Positions 1 through 8,100 of a stretch of 51,171 nucleotides of DNA are shown in pieces; position 1 is the stretch's first letter, and each line of letters begins with the position of its first letter. The stretch is from assembly GCA_003194435.1 (NCBI GenBank), contig PQXC01000002.1, positions 123,338-174,508 of the forward strand, in the 5' to 3' direction. The DNA is from Candidatus Methanophagaceae archaeon. GTDB taxonomy: Archaea; Halobacteriota; Syntropharchaeia; Alkanophagales; Methanospirareceae. The translations under genes were made by a program, and so were the position numbers. The notes under the pieces were generated by a model that made no database searches, was not told the DNA's origin, and saw only the letters and a list, made by a program, of their open reading frames with translations.

Positions 1-1
1 T

Positions 2-1141
2 CCAAATCCAACTGGCATCGGTGAGAACTCTTACAAGACCGTGGACCAGTGGACGAGTGAATATTACCTCAAGCTTTCGGGAGTAAGAGAGTGTGACAGC
101 TACCTGAACAAGTATGTTGCGGTATGCGAGCCACCGGAGCAGCCCGATGTCGAGGTAAAACCGGTACATTCACCTGCAAGGCTCGAGAAACCGGTAGACC
201 CTGAGCTGATGGGGCTGGACGTGGTAAAAGCGGCAATTGACGGTGCGACCGAGGAACTCGTGCCTTACGATACCGAATTCGCAGCAGTATTTGCAAAGAC
301 GATTGCAGGTGAGCCAATGCTGGTAATAGATGATGACGGAAATGACTACTATTTAGTGCCGTTCGAGGTGCCGGTGGAGAAGAGACCGATACCGATACCG
401 CTCAAGAAACCTGTTGAAATCCAGAAAGTCGAAGGGAAAGCAGTAAAACTGCTCAGTCTGGATCTGGACGGTGAAAATGCGGTAGAGCGGGTTACAGTCA
501 GATCACTCAAACTCAGACCGATAAAAGAGGAGAGGACGCTCGCTGTTGTCATTGTGGATGCCGAAGATGGCAGCTTCAAAGAAGCTTCGTGGGTTGATGA
601 CCCTGTGAAGTATCTGCCGGTATCGAAAGCAGAAGCGTTGGGACTCGTGTTTAAGAAGATGAGACAGGACGGACACGGGCTTAGGCTTAGTGCTTTCGGA
701 AGACCAACGATAGAACTCGTTCACCGTGATGCAAGTCCGTACTATCCGGACTGGAAGATTACGATTGGGCAAATGGTATTCTACGTGAGTCAGGACGGGA
801 CAGTGAGCTGCTATGGCTGTGATAAGCCAGAGCCACCACAGTATTCGTCGTATTTAACGGTTGATATAGAGGAGCATATATGTGATGGAATTGCCACGGA
901 GATAGACCCAATTATGGCTGGTAAGGTCGAATACTATGCGTGCGAGGAGGGTATTCAAGCATGCGCTCCCATCGGACCGGGCTGCCTGGCAGAAGAAATT
1001 GCACAGGAGATAATCGAAGCGTCGCCCACTGAAGCCTGGTATATAACAGACGAACCGGTAGGTGTGGTAGTGCCCTGCCCGGCGCAAAAATCAAAGCCGA
1101 GACTGATTACTCCAGGACCGATACGAATACTGCCAATTTGA
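2..1141 (+). CDS. Hypothetical surface/exported protein, 5' end cut by the window
   Basis: The reading frame is open to the left edge of the window, so this is the C-terminal part of a longer protein (at least 379 residues seen). A GTG exists at 41 but there is no reason to think it is the start. I do not recognise the family. The visible part is acidic, has two short Cys pairs (around residues 260 and 300 of the visible part) and ends in a Pro-rich tail without a membrane anchor. The very first residues, with a Gly-Ile-Gly and a Thr-Val-Asp-Gln-Trp stretch, faintly recall the end of a C39/papain-like peptidase domain, but that is a weak impression. It lies upstream of, and on the same strand as, a series of surface-protein genes, which suggests a cell-envelope role by context only. 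Confidence 0.6.
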   Translation, partial: PNPTGIGENSYKTVDQWTSEYYLKLSGVRECDSYLNKYVAVCEPPEQPDVEVKPVHSPARLEKPVDPELMGLDVVKAAIDGATEELVPYDTEFAAVFAKTIAGEPMLVIDDDGNDYYLVPFEVPVEKRPIPIPLKKPVEIQKVEGKAVKLLSLDLDGENAVERVTVRSLKLRPIKEERTLAVVIVDAEDGSFKEASWVDDPVKYLPVSKAEALGLVFKKMRQDGHGLRLSAFGRPTIELVHRDASPYYPDWKITIGQMVFYVSQDGTVSCYGCDKPEPPQYSSYLTVDIEEHICDGIATEIDPIMAGKVEYYACEEGIQACAPIGPGCLAEEIAQEIIEASPTEAWYITDEPVGVVVPCPAQKSKPRLITPGPIRILPI

Positions 1142-1216
1142 GTGAGCTGGTAAAAAGAGTCAGTAGCATAGCAAAACAAAAGATGAAAAGATAGGGGGTT
1201 AAATTTTTCCCCAACA

Positions 1217-1266
1217 CTTTCTTTCTTTTTTCCAAAAAGAAAGAACCTGTGCTAAGAAAGAAAAAA
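1217..1266 (+). repeat. Intergenic repeat element, copy 1
   Basis: A run of CTTTC/CTTTT followed by a complementary AAAAAGAAAG and then AACC-TGTG-CTAAGAAAG. The same arrangement returns at 3914-3958 (nearly identical) and, more divergent, at 11453-11498. The first half can fold as a hairpin. Copies 1 and 3 lie directly ahead of an exported-protein gene. A short GGGG/CCCC hairpin at 1195-1212 lies just upstream and may end transcription of the preceding gene. Confidence 0.55.
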
Positions 1267-1330
1267 ATGGAAAAAAGGAGGATAAAATAAAAGCAAACTT
1301 TTAAAAAAGCTGAAAAGAAGGTGAAAAAGC

Positions 1331-2347
1331 ATGAATAAAAAAATAGTGGGCACATTGCTCGTTGTGGTAATGTGCATGGTAAGTATTGTACCGGTGGTAA
1401 TAGCGCAAAAGACGCCATTTGTCATCAATGGATATGTATCATACGCAAATGGAACCGCATGCAACGAGCCGGTCGTGAACATAACAAATACGAACACAGG
1501 TGAGAGCTGGTATGCCGAAAACGCTTCGATATCGAACTACTACCAGCTCGTGCTTGCTAATGGAACCCATTTGAATGTGAGTGAGACATTGAAGTTTGAG
1601 GTTACAAGTCCAGACGGAACTCAGTCGAAGGTTGTAGAGCACACGGTAGATAAAAGCGAAGTAGATGATGGCGGGATTTTCGACTTCAACATCTCACTTG
1701 GAGCCATGAAAGCTCAGACATGGTATCTTACTCCCGAAGCTAAACCCGGTGATGCGCCAACCGCGAACGATGGTCTGGAGCACGTGAAAGACAACCTGAT
1801 GCACAAAGGTTCAGGAACCGGCACAGGCGAATATTTTAACCTGAGTTATACCGAAGTGGCATGGTTCTATGCAGATACCGGAGCAGAATGCGAGCTCGGA
1901 TTTGGCGATAACCCGTGGAAAGCACATATTCGGACAGAAGCAATAGAAGATGATGAAATAGGGCGCAACCTCACAGTTGAGATTTGCAGGCTGGAAAAAG
2001 GCACCGGAGATGTAACCGTTATTGCCAGCCACACCGAGCAGTTAACCGCAGTGGGAAGTAAGTATCTATGGAACATAACCTGCGAAGACAACGTATCAAC
2101 ATCACAGGATTTCAGTACTGGCGATTGGCTCGCAGTTAGATTATCATGGGATTGCCCAACGGATGAGCTCCAGATATACTATAAAGCCGAAGCCGGCAGT
2201 GACTCTTATATCGAAAGCCCTTCTACTGACCCCGGCTACCCGATTCCGGAACTGTCAACGCTAATATTGTTCTCTTCCGGGTTGGTCATACTCGCTGGCT
2301 ATGGCTATGTGGTGTTAAAGAGGGGAAGCGAAAAGGAAAGGAGGTAA
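1331..2347 (+). CDS. Exported surface protein with PEF-CTERM-like C-terminal anchor
   Basis: 338 residues. The N-terminus is a clear signal peptide (Lys at 3-4, hydrophobic 6-24, cleavage likely after Ala25). Residues 27-125 form a carboxypeptidase-regulatory-like beta-sandwich domain that closely resembles a domain in the large protein at 5187 (residues about 245-330). The middle (150-300) is a beta-rich domain of unknown function with many N-x-S/T sequons, as expected for a glycosylated archaeal surface protein. The C-terminus has Pro-Glu-Leu, a hydrophobic helix of about 20 residues and a basic tail, which matches the plan of PEF-CTERM archaeosortase signals. A GGTG ribosome-binding site precedes the ATG. 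The next gene starts 6 bases after the stop, so the two are co-transcribed. Function is unknown. Confidence 0.8.
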   Translation: MNKKIVGTLLVVVMCMVSIVPVVIAQKTPFVINGYVSYANGTACNEPVVNITNTNTGESWYAENASISNYYQLVLANGTHLNVSETLKFEVTSPDGTQSKVVEHTVDKSEVDDGGIFDFNISLGAMKAQTWYLTPEAKPGDAPTANDGLEHVKDNLMHKGSGTGTGEYFNLSYTEVAWFYADTGAECELGFGDNPWKAHIRTEAIEDDEIGRNLTVEICRLEKGTGDVTVIASHTEQLTAVGSKYLWNITCEDNVSTSQDFSTGDWLAVRLSWDCPTDELQIYYKAEAGSDSYIESPSTDPGYPIPELSTLILFSSGLVILAGYGYVVLKRGSEKERR

Positions 2348-2353
2348 AGAGGA

Positions 2354-3961
2354 TTGACCGTTTTGAGCACATCTACAGCTAAGAGAGGTAGAGGTGTAGT
2401 TTTTGTGTTGGCAACAGCAGCAGCCATAGTTTTGATTTTTTTCGCAGGGAGTGCGCATGCGGGCTGTGCAGGTGCAGGTGAGTCAGGTAAAGATTATGGC
2501 TGCGGGGATGTAGTAACCGAGAGTTGCACCTTCAACGAAGATTTAAGTTGCCCGCCCGGACACGGGCTAATCATAGGAACAGACGGGATTATCATTGATG
2601 GTGCAGGTCATAAAATAACGGGAAGTGAAACCGCAGATGCCTGCGAGTGGGTCACTGCAGAAACTCCCGAGAAGGGATACTGCGGGATTCTCAATAAGGG
2701 CTATGACAACGTGGTGATAAAGAATCTGGAAATAGAGAACTTCTGTACGGGAATCGCATTTCAGGGCTCAGGACAGAACCCTGTTGTGAATTGCACCATA
2801 ACTAACTGTGAGATACACGACAACGGCAACGCCACATGTTCAAGTGACACCTCAATACATGGAATCCATCTATGTTATGTAAGCGAGTGCACGATAAGCA
2901 ACAGCAGGATTCACCACAATACCGGAGCGGGGGATAGCTGCGAAGCTGGTGGCAATGGCATATTTCTCTATGCGGGTAGTGAAGCATTTACGAATAACAC
3001 AATCACAAAAAACGAGATTTACGATAACAGGAAGAGTGGGTTCTTCACCAAGATGAAACTCCACCATGCCAGGATTACCGACAACCACGTCTATGGAAAC
3101 GGTCAGGGCGGAATCGTGCTGCGCTGCAGGATGTCTAACTACAATTTAATCGAAGGCAACAACGCATCTTGCAACTATGGCGATGGAATATTTATAGGTG
3201 GTGAGAACAACACCATCAGAAATAATGTCGTGCGGAACAACATAGCGGGTTTTAAAATTGGTCCACGTGATGTCATCGGCGATGGTGACGGTATAGACAT
3301 GGGAAGAAGCCAGGAATCAAATAACAATTCGCTCATAGCAAACGAAGTATGTGGTAATGAAGGAGTAGATATAGAGGTGGTGGAGGGATGTATCGGAAAT
3401 CACGGTAGAGATAATACCTGCGATACGACCACGAATTATAACGATGAAGGAACTGAAGGATGCAGTAATGCATGTCCGGAGGAGATAAACGCAGAGGAGT
3501 TAGCTAAAGAGCTTACAGAGCAGGGCTGGGTGATGTATGGAACCGACCGATGTCCATTTTGCATCAAGCAAAAGGCGGAGTTCGGTGATGCTTTTAAATA
3601 CATAAACTATGTTAATTGCGGCTTAGAAGAGAACAGGCAAGCATGTGAAGATTTTGTGCGAACATGTAAAGAAGCAGGCATAAAAGAGGAAGATATAGGT
3701 ATTCCAGCCTGGATTTCGCCTAATGGCACCCCTTATATCGGCTATCATGACCTGGTCAAGCTTTCAAACCTTGCGAGCGAATATCGAGCTGCACAGCCTG
3801 CTCCTGCTCCTACACCTACACCGACAGCCACTGCAACTTCATCGCCAATTTCAACACCAGCAACTCCGGGCTTCGAGTCTGTGCTTACGGTGATAGCGGT
3901 GATTATCGTTACGCTTTCTTTCTTTTCCAGAGAAAGAACCTGTGCTAAGAAAGAAAAATGA
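2354..3961 (+). CDS. Exported right-handed beta-helix protein fused to a thioredoxin-like domain, PGF-CTERM-like end
   Basis: 535 residues from a TTG start, just after an AGGAGG-like site overlapping the previous stop. Signal peptide 1-36. Residues 40-385 are a NosD/CASH-type right-handed beta-helix: it opens with a Cys-rich cap (YGCGDVVTESCTFN) followed by GLIIG and IDG strands, and closes with the cap NTCDTTTNYNDEG. Residues about 390-480 form a thioredoxin/glutaredoxin-like domain with a CPFC redox pair near residue 400 and a cis-Pro-type segment (Gly-Ile-Pro-Ala-Trp), similar to the thioredoxin domains that accompany VKOR proteins. A Pro/Thr linker follows, then PGFE and a hydrophobic helix of PGF-CTERM type. 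The basic tail is encoded by a copy of the intergenic repeat (3914-3958). Likely a cell-surface disulfide-active or metal-handling protein; the substrate is unknown. Confidence 0.8.
   Translation: MTVLSTSTAKRGRGVVFVLATAAAIVLIFFAGSAHAGCAGAGESGKDYGCGDVVTESCTFNEDLSCPPGHGLIIGTDGIIIDGAGHKITGSETADACEWVTAETPEKGYCGILNKGYDNVVIKNLEIENFCTGIAFQGSGQNPVVNCTITNCEIHDNGNATCSSDTSIHGIHLCYVSECTISNSRIHHNTGAGDSCEAGGNGIFLYAGSEAFTNNTITKNEIYDNRKSGFFTKMKLHHARITDNHVYGNGQGGIVLRCRMSNYNLIEGNNASCNYGDGIFIGGENNTIRNNVVRNNIAGFKIGPRDVIGDGDGIDMGRSQESNNNSLIANEVCGNEGVDIEVVEGCIGNHGRDNTCDTTTNYNDEGTEGCSNACPEEINAEELAKELTEQGWVMYGTDRCPFCIKQKAEFGDAFKYINYVNCGLEENRQACEDFVRTCKEAGIKEEDIGIPAWISPNGTPYIGYHDLVKLSNLASEYRAAQPAPAPTPTPTATATSSPISTPATPGFESVLTVIAVIIVTLSFFSRERTCAKKEK
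3914..3958 (+). repeat. Intergenic repeat element, copy 2 (overlaps the end of a coding region)
   Basis: Nearly identical to 1217-1266 (shorter by two Ts and a few As) and includes the same AACCTGTGCTAAGAAAG core. Here it is read as the last residues of the beta-helix/thioredoxin protein, so either the element was recruited as coding sequence or the original stop lay further upstream or downstream. Confidence 0.55.
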
Positions 3962-4091
3962 AGGTGGAAATAAAAGGAGATAAGGAAATAAAAAATAGCT
4001 TCTCTTCAACGGAAATCACGGATGAATTGTTTTCTCCAGGGCGTGGGAGCGAGGAAATGGCAAAAGAAGAAGTTGCTTTCGATGTAGCGGG

Positions 4092-4544
4092 CTATGTTCT
4101 TGTCTCGGCTAAAAGGGAAATTAAATCAGAAGTTGAGAACGCTTTTATCCCATATTTTTCTATCTTTTTCAATCTCTTCTCGTTAGACCAGAGCCCAATC
4201 TCATGCCCTTTACTTTTGAAGAATAGAGACAGAGCAACGTATGGAACATCCTTCAAATGTGAGGATAATATTTTCTCTGCCATTGATAAGGAACCCTCGA
4301 ATAAATCTTTTGGAACAATTTTTATAAACAATGGCAAGGAGAAGAACATTATATCAAAGTCCTGTGGGGAGAGACGGAATTTAGAACAAATTTCATCCTT
4401 ATGTTTTCCAACTTCTTCTAATACGTATTTTGGAGTGAACAGGTCCAAATCATATTTCAATTCGGGGTCTAAAATCAACTCTCTTGTCGTACTGCCTTTC
4501 TTGAAAAAAGAGAAGAGGACATTGGCGTCAACAACTAATTTCAT
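4092..4544 (-). CDS. PIN-domain toxin, VapC-like
   Basis: 150 residues. PIN-family ribonuclease: the first strand carries the metal-binding Asp (VVDANVLF, D6), the next acidic position is E43/E44, and the third is D99 in a KDVPYVAL motif. The last acidic position is Asn121-Glu122 where many PIN proteins have Asp, so the fourth ligand is uncertain. It lies 15 bases downstream of the antitoxin gene at 4560-4823 on the same strand, the usual VapBC order. By family knowledge it cleaves RNA when not held by its antitoxin. The pair sits on the opposite strand to the surface-protein operon and looks inserted between two of its genes. Confidence 0.82.
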   Translation of the reverse strand: MKLVVDANVLFSFFKKGSTTRELILDPELKYDLDLFTPKYVLEEVGKHKDEICSKFRLSPQDFDIMFFSLPLFIKIVPKDLFEGSLSMAEKILSSHLKDVPYVALSLFFKSKGHEIGLWSNEKRLKKIEKYGIKAFSTSDLISLLAETRT

Positions 4545-4559
4545 TCTTGCACATAGAGC

Positions 4560-4823
4560 CTATTTAACAAGACCATATCTCCTCGCCAAATCCTCATTTA
4601 CCGCCCTACCCAACCTCAAGCAATCTTCATCAGATAGTTTGCTGTTCTCCGTCATTCTATTAAACACTGACAGCAGTAATTTCCTGAATGCTTTCGACCT
4701 CTCTAACCTTAACTCAGCCAATCTCTCTTCTATTGCCTCTAAAGCGAATTTAGACTTATCCACAGCCAATTCTTCTATTTCCTTCTCCAATTCTTCCGGT
4801 ATCCTTAATCTTAACTCCGCCAT
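4560..4823 (-). CDS. Antitoxin partner of the PIN toxin
   Basis: 87 residues from ATG 4823. The frame can be extended upstream to 4886, but that extension is promoter sequence repeated at 5088, so the shorter start is preferred. The protein opens with a short beta strand and helix (AELRLRIPEELEKEIEEL) typical of ribbon-helix-helix antitoxins, and continues as a charged helical segment that would wrap the toxin. The stop lies 15 bases ahead of the toxin start. A TATA element at 4854-4863 implies an almost leaderless mRNA. Expected to bind its own promoter and neutralise the toxin; this is inferred from family organisation. Confidence 0.75.
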   Translation of the reverse strand: MAELRLRIPEELEKEIEELAVDKSKFALEAIEERLAELRLERSKAFRKLLLSVFNRMTENSKLSDEDCLRLGRAVNEDLARRYGLVK

Positions 4824-4853
4824 TTCTATCACCGCTAATAATGTTGGTAATGC

Positions 4854-4863
4854 GTATATAAAT
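4854..4863 (-). promoter_or_regulatory. TATA promoter of the toxin-antitoxin pair
   Basis: GTATATAAAT on the plus strand, read as ATTTATATAC on the minus strand, 31-40 bases before the antitoxin ATG. The surrounding block, AAGTTATTTATATAC through GATAGAAATGGC, is repeated ahead of the decayed antitoxin at 5057 with the same spacing. Confidence 0.6.
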
Positions 4864-4890
4864 AACTTCTCCTTGACAGTAACCACGAAA

Positions 4891-5057
4891 TTACACAGAT
4901 TTTTTATATTTATAAGCCTTGATGGTCTCTTCTACGGATTTAACCACCGCTTCGCATACCGATTCTTCAACTTCTCTATCGTCATCCTCCGATATTTCAG
5001 ATATTTCGGCAACCCTCTTCCTTATTTCGAGTTCTTTCTGACTTCGGCTTCTGCCAT
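4891..5057 (-). pseudogene. Decayed second antitoxin
   Basis: ATG 5057 reads MAEAEV and then hits a stop after 11 codons. Moving to the neighbouring frame gives a continuous helical charged sequence (KELEIRKRVAEISEI and onward, rich in Glu) to a stop at 4891. This is what a one-base frameshift in a small antitoxin would look like. Its promoter and start region (5055-5105) are a duplicate of those of the intact antitoxin, but no second toxin gene follows. It could alternatively be an unrelated short gene with a sequencing error. Confidence 0.5.
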
Positions 5058-5087
5058 TTCTATCGCTACTAATAACAATAATCCAGA

Positions 5088-5097
5088 GTATATAAAT
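5088..5097 (-). promoter_or_regulatory. TATA promoter of the decayed antitoxin (duplicate of 4854-4863)
   Basis: Same GTATATAAAT string at the same 31-40 base distance from the ATG as the intact antitoxin promoter. Confidence 0.5.
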
Positions 5098-5186
5098 AAC
5101 TTCTTAACCTCAATGGGTGAAGTGGAGAACACGAGAACTTTGTCCTGCTTAAATAAAGAAAAAAGAGCCGTGGGTATCCATAAAAA

Positions 5187-8100
5187 ATGAAAGAAAAAAT
5201 AGCGAGCATATTGCTCCTCGCGGGGGTATGCCTGACAGGTATTGCTGTACTTGCAATTGCACAACCCGTATCTGTTGTTACCTCAACCAACGGCACCGCA
5301 TCGAATCAAACCGTAAACATAACCTCCCATTATCCCGTAGAACTTGAAATAAACGACACCGAAGGAGCATCAAGAACGTTCAACATCACCATCAACCAAC
5401 CAGTAAATGTCTCATGGTTGATAAACGGAACAGAAGTGCTTAACGAATCAGGTGTGAATTTCTCTGAATATAATGCAGGCGCAGTCGCGGGCTACTGGAA
5501 TGTTACCACTTATGCTTATAACGAAAACGGTAGCGATATGCGAACGTGGTGGTGGACCGTTAATCTTACCGCTAATGATACTTCTCCACCAACCGTTATT
5601 GATTATGCACCAACCGGCACAAAAGTGTCCATAAAAACAGATGTCACAGCAACCTTCAGCGAAGCAATGAACTCCTCCACATTAAACAATGCAACAATAT
5701 TCGTTTATAACAGTTCCGGCAGCACTGTAGCAGGTCTCATAACCTGCGATTCCGAAACAAATACTACTGTTACTTTCGACCCGCTCAACGAGCTCGAATA
5801 CAACGAAACATACCACGTAACCATCACAACCGGGGTGCAGGACCTCGCGGGAAATAATATGTCTTATAATCATAGCTGGAACTTCACGACAAGAAGCGAG
5901 ATTCTAAGAAATCCTATCGTTATCTCCGGATGCGTCGCCGGCGAGAACAACATGCCGATATTGAATCCCACGGTGTGCATAACAAACCTGAACACGAATG
6001 AAAGCTTTTGGGTGGAAACTCATGCGAACGAAAGCTACTATCGGCTGCAGACCGATTCAACGCACGTTCGTGCAGGCGATACGCTCAGGTTCAGCGTAAG
6101 TGATGGTGAGAGCTACTGCACGGTGATAAATCGCACCATAACCGAAGAAGATATAGAAAGTGGAGGATTCCAGCAGAACTTCGATTACCGCCCGGACCTG
6201 GTCATCATCAGTGAGTCAGAAACATTCAATAGCTATGATGGCACTTTGAGCGTCTCCTACACGGTAATGAACATCGGAGATGGAAATGCAACTGAAAGCA
6301 ACACGACCATCTATGTTGATGGTGTCCCAAAGAAGATAGACCCTGTCGGACCGTTGGCTCCGGATGAATATTATAGCAACACGGTTGTTGTCTATCGCAC
6401 ATTCGATAAGAGGAACACCACCATCAAGGTCTGTGCTGACAGCGATGATGCGGTTGACGAACGCTTTGAGGATAACAACTGTCTGGAGAACGAATTTGAA
6501 TGTACTGCTCTACCAAATCTAAAAACATATCAATATTGTAATATAAAAGGGCCTGATGATAGCGGGAGATTCAAAATCGCTCTATTTGATATAATGAACT
6601 GTGGCGATAGCTATGCATGCCAGTGCAATGCAACCATCAGCATCACAAATGTTTCGGTTAATGGTACCGTTTCTGATGTTGTTGTCAGGGATCGAATTAA
6701 GCCATTAGTACCACGCTCTCATACTCCTCATCGTGGCTCAGCAGGACCCTTCGTCTGTACACCCAATAGGTGGGTAAAAGTCAGGATTTGCGCAGATGGT
6801 GATGACGAGATTCTGGAGAGCGATGAAACAGATAACTGCTATGATGTGAAACCGTTTCTGTGCCCTGCATCTGCGTGTAAGCCTGACCTGATGATTGACT
6901 CTATTTCAAGAACGTGGATCAACCGTACAAATAAGACCTTCAGCATCACCTATACGGTAAAGAACGACGGGACCGGGAATGCGAATGCGAGCATGACACA
7001 CATCGTTGGCGGTACCAAAGATATACTTGATCCTGTTCCAGCGCTGGCTCCTGGTGAGAGCTACACCAGCACACTCGATGGTCCCTTCTATATACCTGGC
7101 TATATCACCACGATCAATATCTGTACGGATTACTATGATGTAGTTAATGAAAGCGATGAGGACAACAACTGCCGGGGATACCGCGTTGGAGTACCATACC
7201 TTGAGTTATGGAAGGGAAAAGCCTACTGGGTTAGTGGCGAGGATAAGACGTTTAACATCTGTTACGAGATATATAACAATCCAGAAAAAGGGATGGGAAG
7301 GTCAAATGTGAGCACGTTGTCTGTTTACCTTGATGGTAATCTCACCATGACGGACACAATCCCCGAACTGGATCCTGTATGGTTTCACCCCGCCTACAAG
7401 GGCACAATCGGACCGCTCACGATGCCAGAGGGGAAGGACGTCACTGATGTTGTTTCATACCGGCTCTGCTTGAAGTATGAGCATGGTGAAACATGCAAGG
7501 GTGGTACGTTCGGAGGTGGCGCATGCGTGGGTGATGATGGCTATATTGTTAGTTGTGGTGGCTCATTCGGCGCATGGACTGGACCGCCCCCAGTGATAAG
7601 CAAAAGTTGCACGCTTACTGGAGATATGTACTGTCCAAAAGGAATACGGGTAGGAAGCAGTAATATCGTAATTGACGGCAATGGCAGTGGAATACTGGGT
7701 GATAGGTCTCGCTACTATTATGACAAACCTCCGTACTATATACATACACGTGCCGGAATTTACAATGATGGACACGATAACGTAACGATAAAGAACATGG
7801 ATATCAGGAACTATTATATCGGAATTACCATCGTGGGAGCGGATAACAACACCATAGAGAACTGCCTGGTTCATGACAACGGTGCTGTGGATAAATATAC
7901 CTATGGAATCGCGGTTGTGGGCTCAAACCATACCACAATAGAGGGATGCGAGGTTTACAACAATACCGGCAAGCCCACCGGTGAGAATGTAGCTGGCGGT
8001 CACGGGATAAACTTCGAAGGAGGCAGCAATTACTGTGTGGTAACGAACAGTCACATCTTTCACAACTATCTCTCCGGCATACTCGCTTCTCCATCATGTA

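Noticed and set aside
3958-5190. Long plus-strand open frame of 410 codons
   Set aside because: It lies opposite the minus-strand toxin and antitoxin genes, which have clear family motifs. Its translation is Ser/Phe/Asn-rich low-complexity sequence with no recognisable domain.
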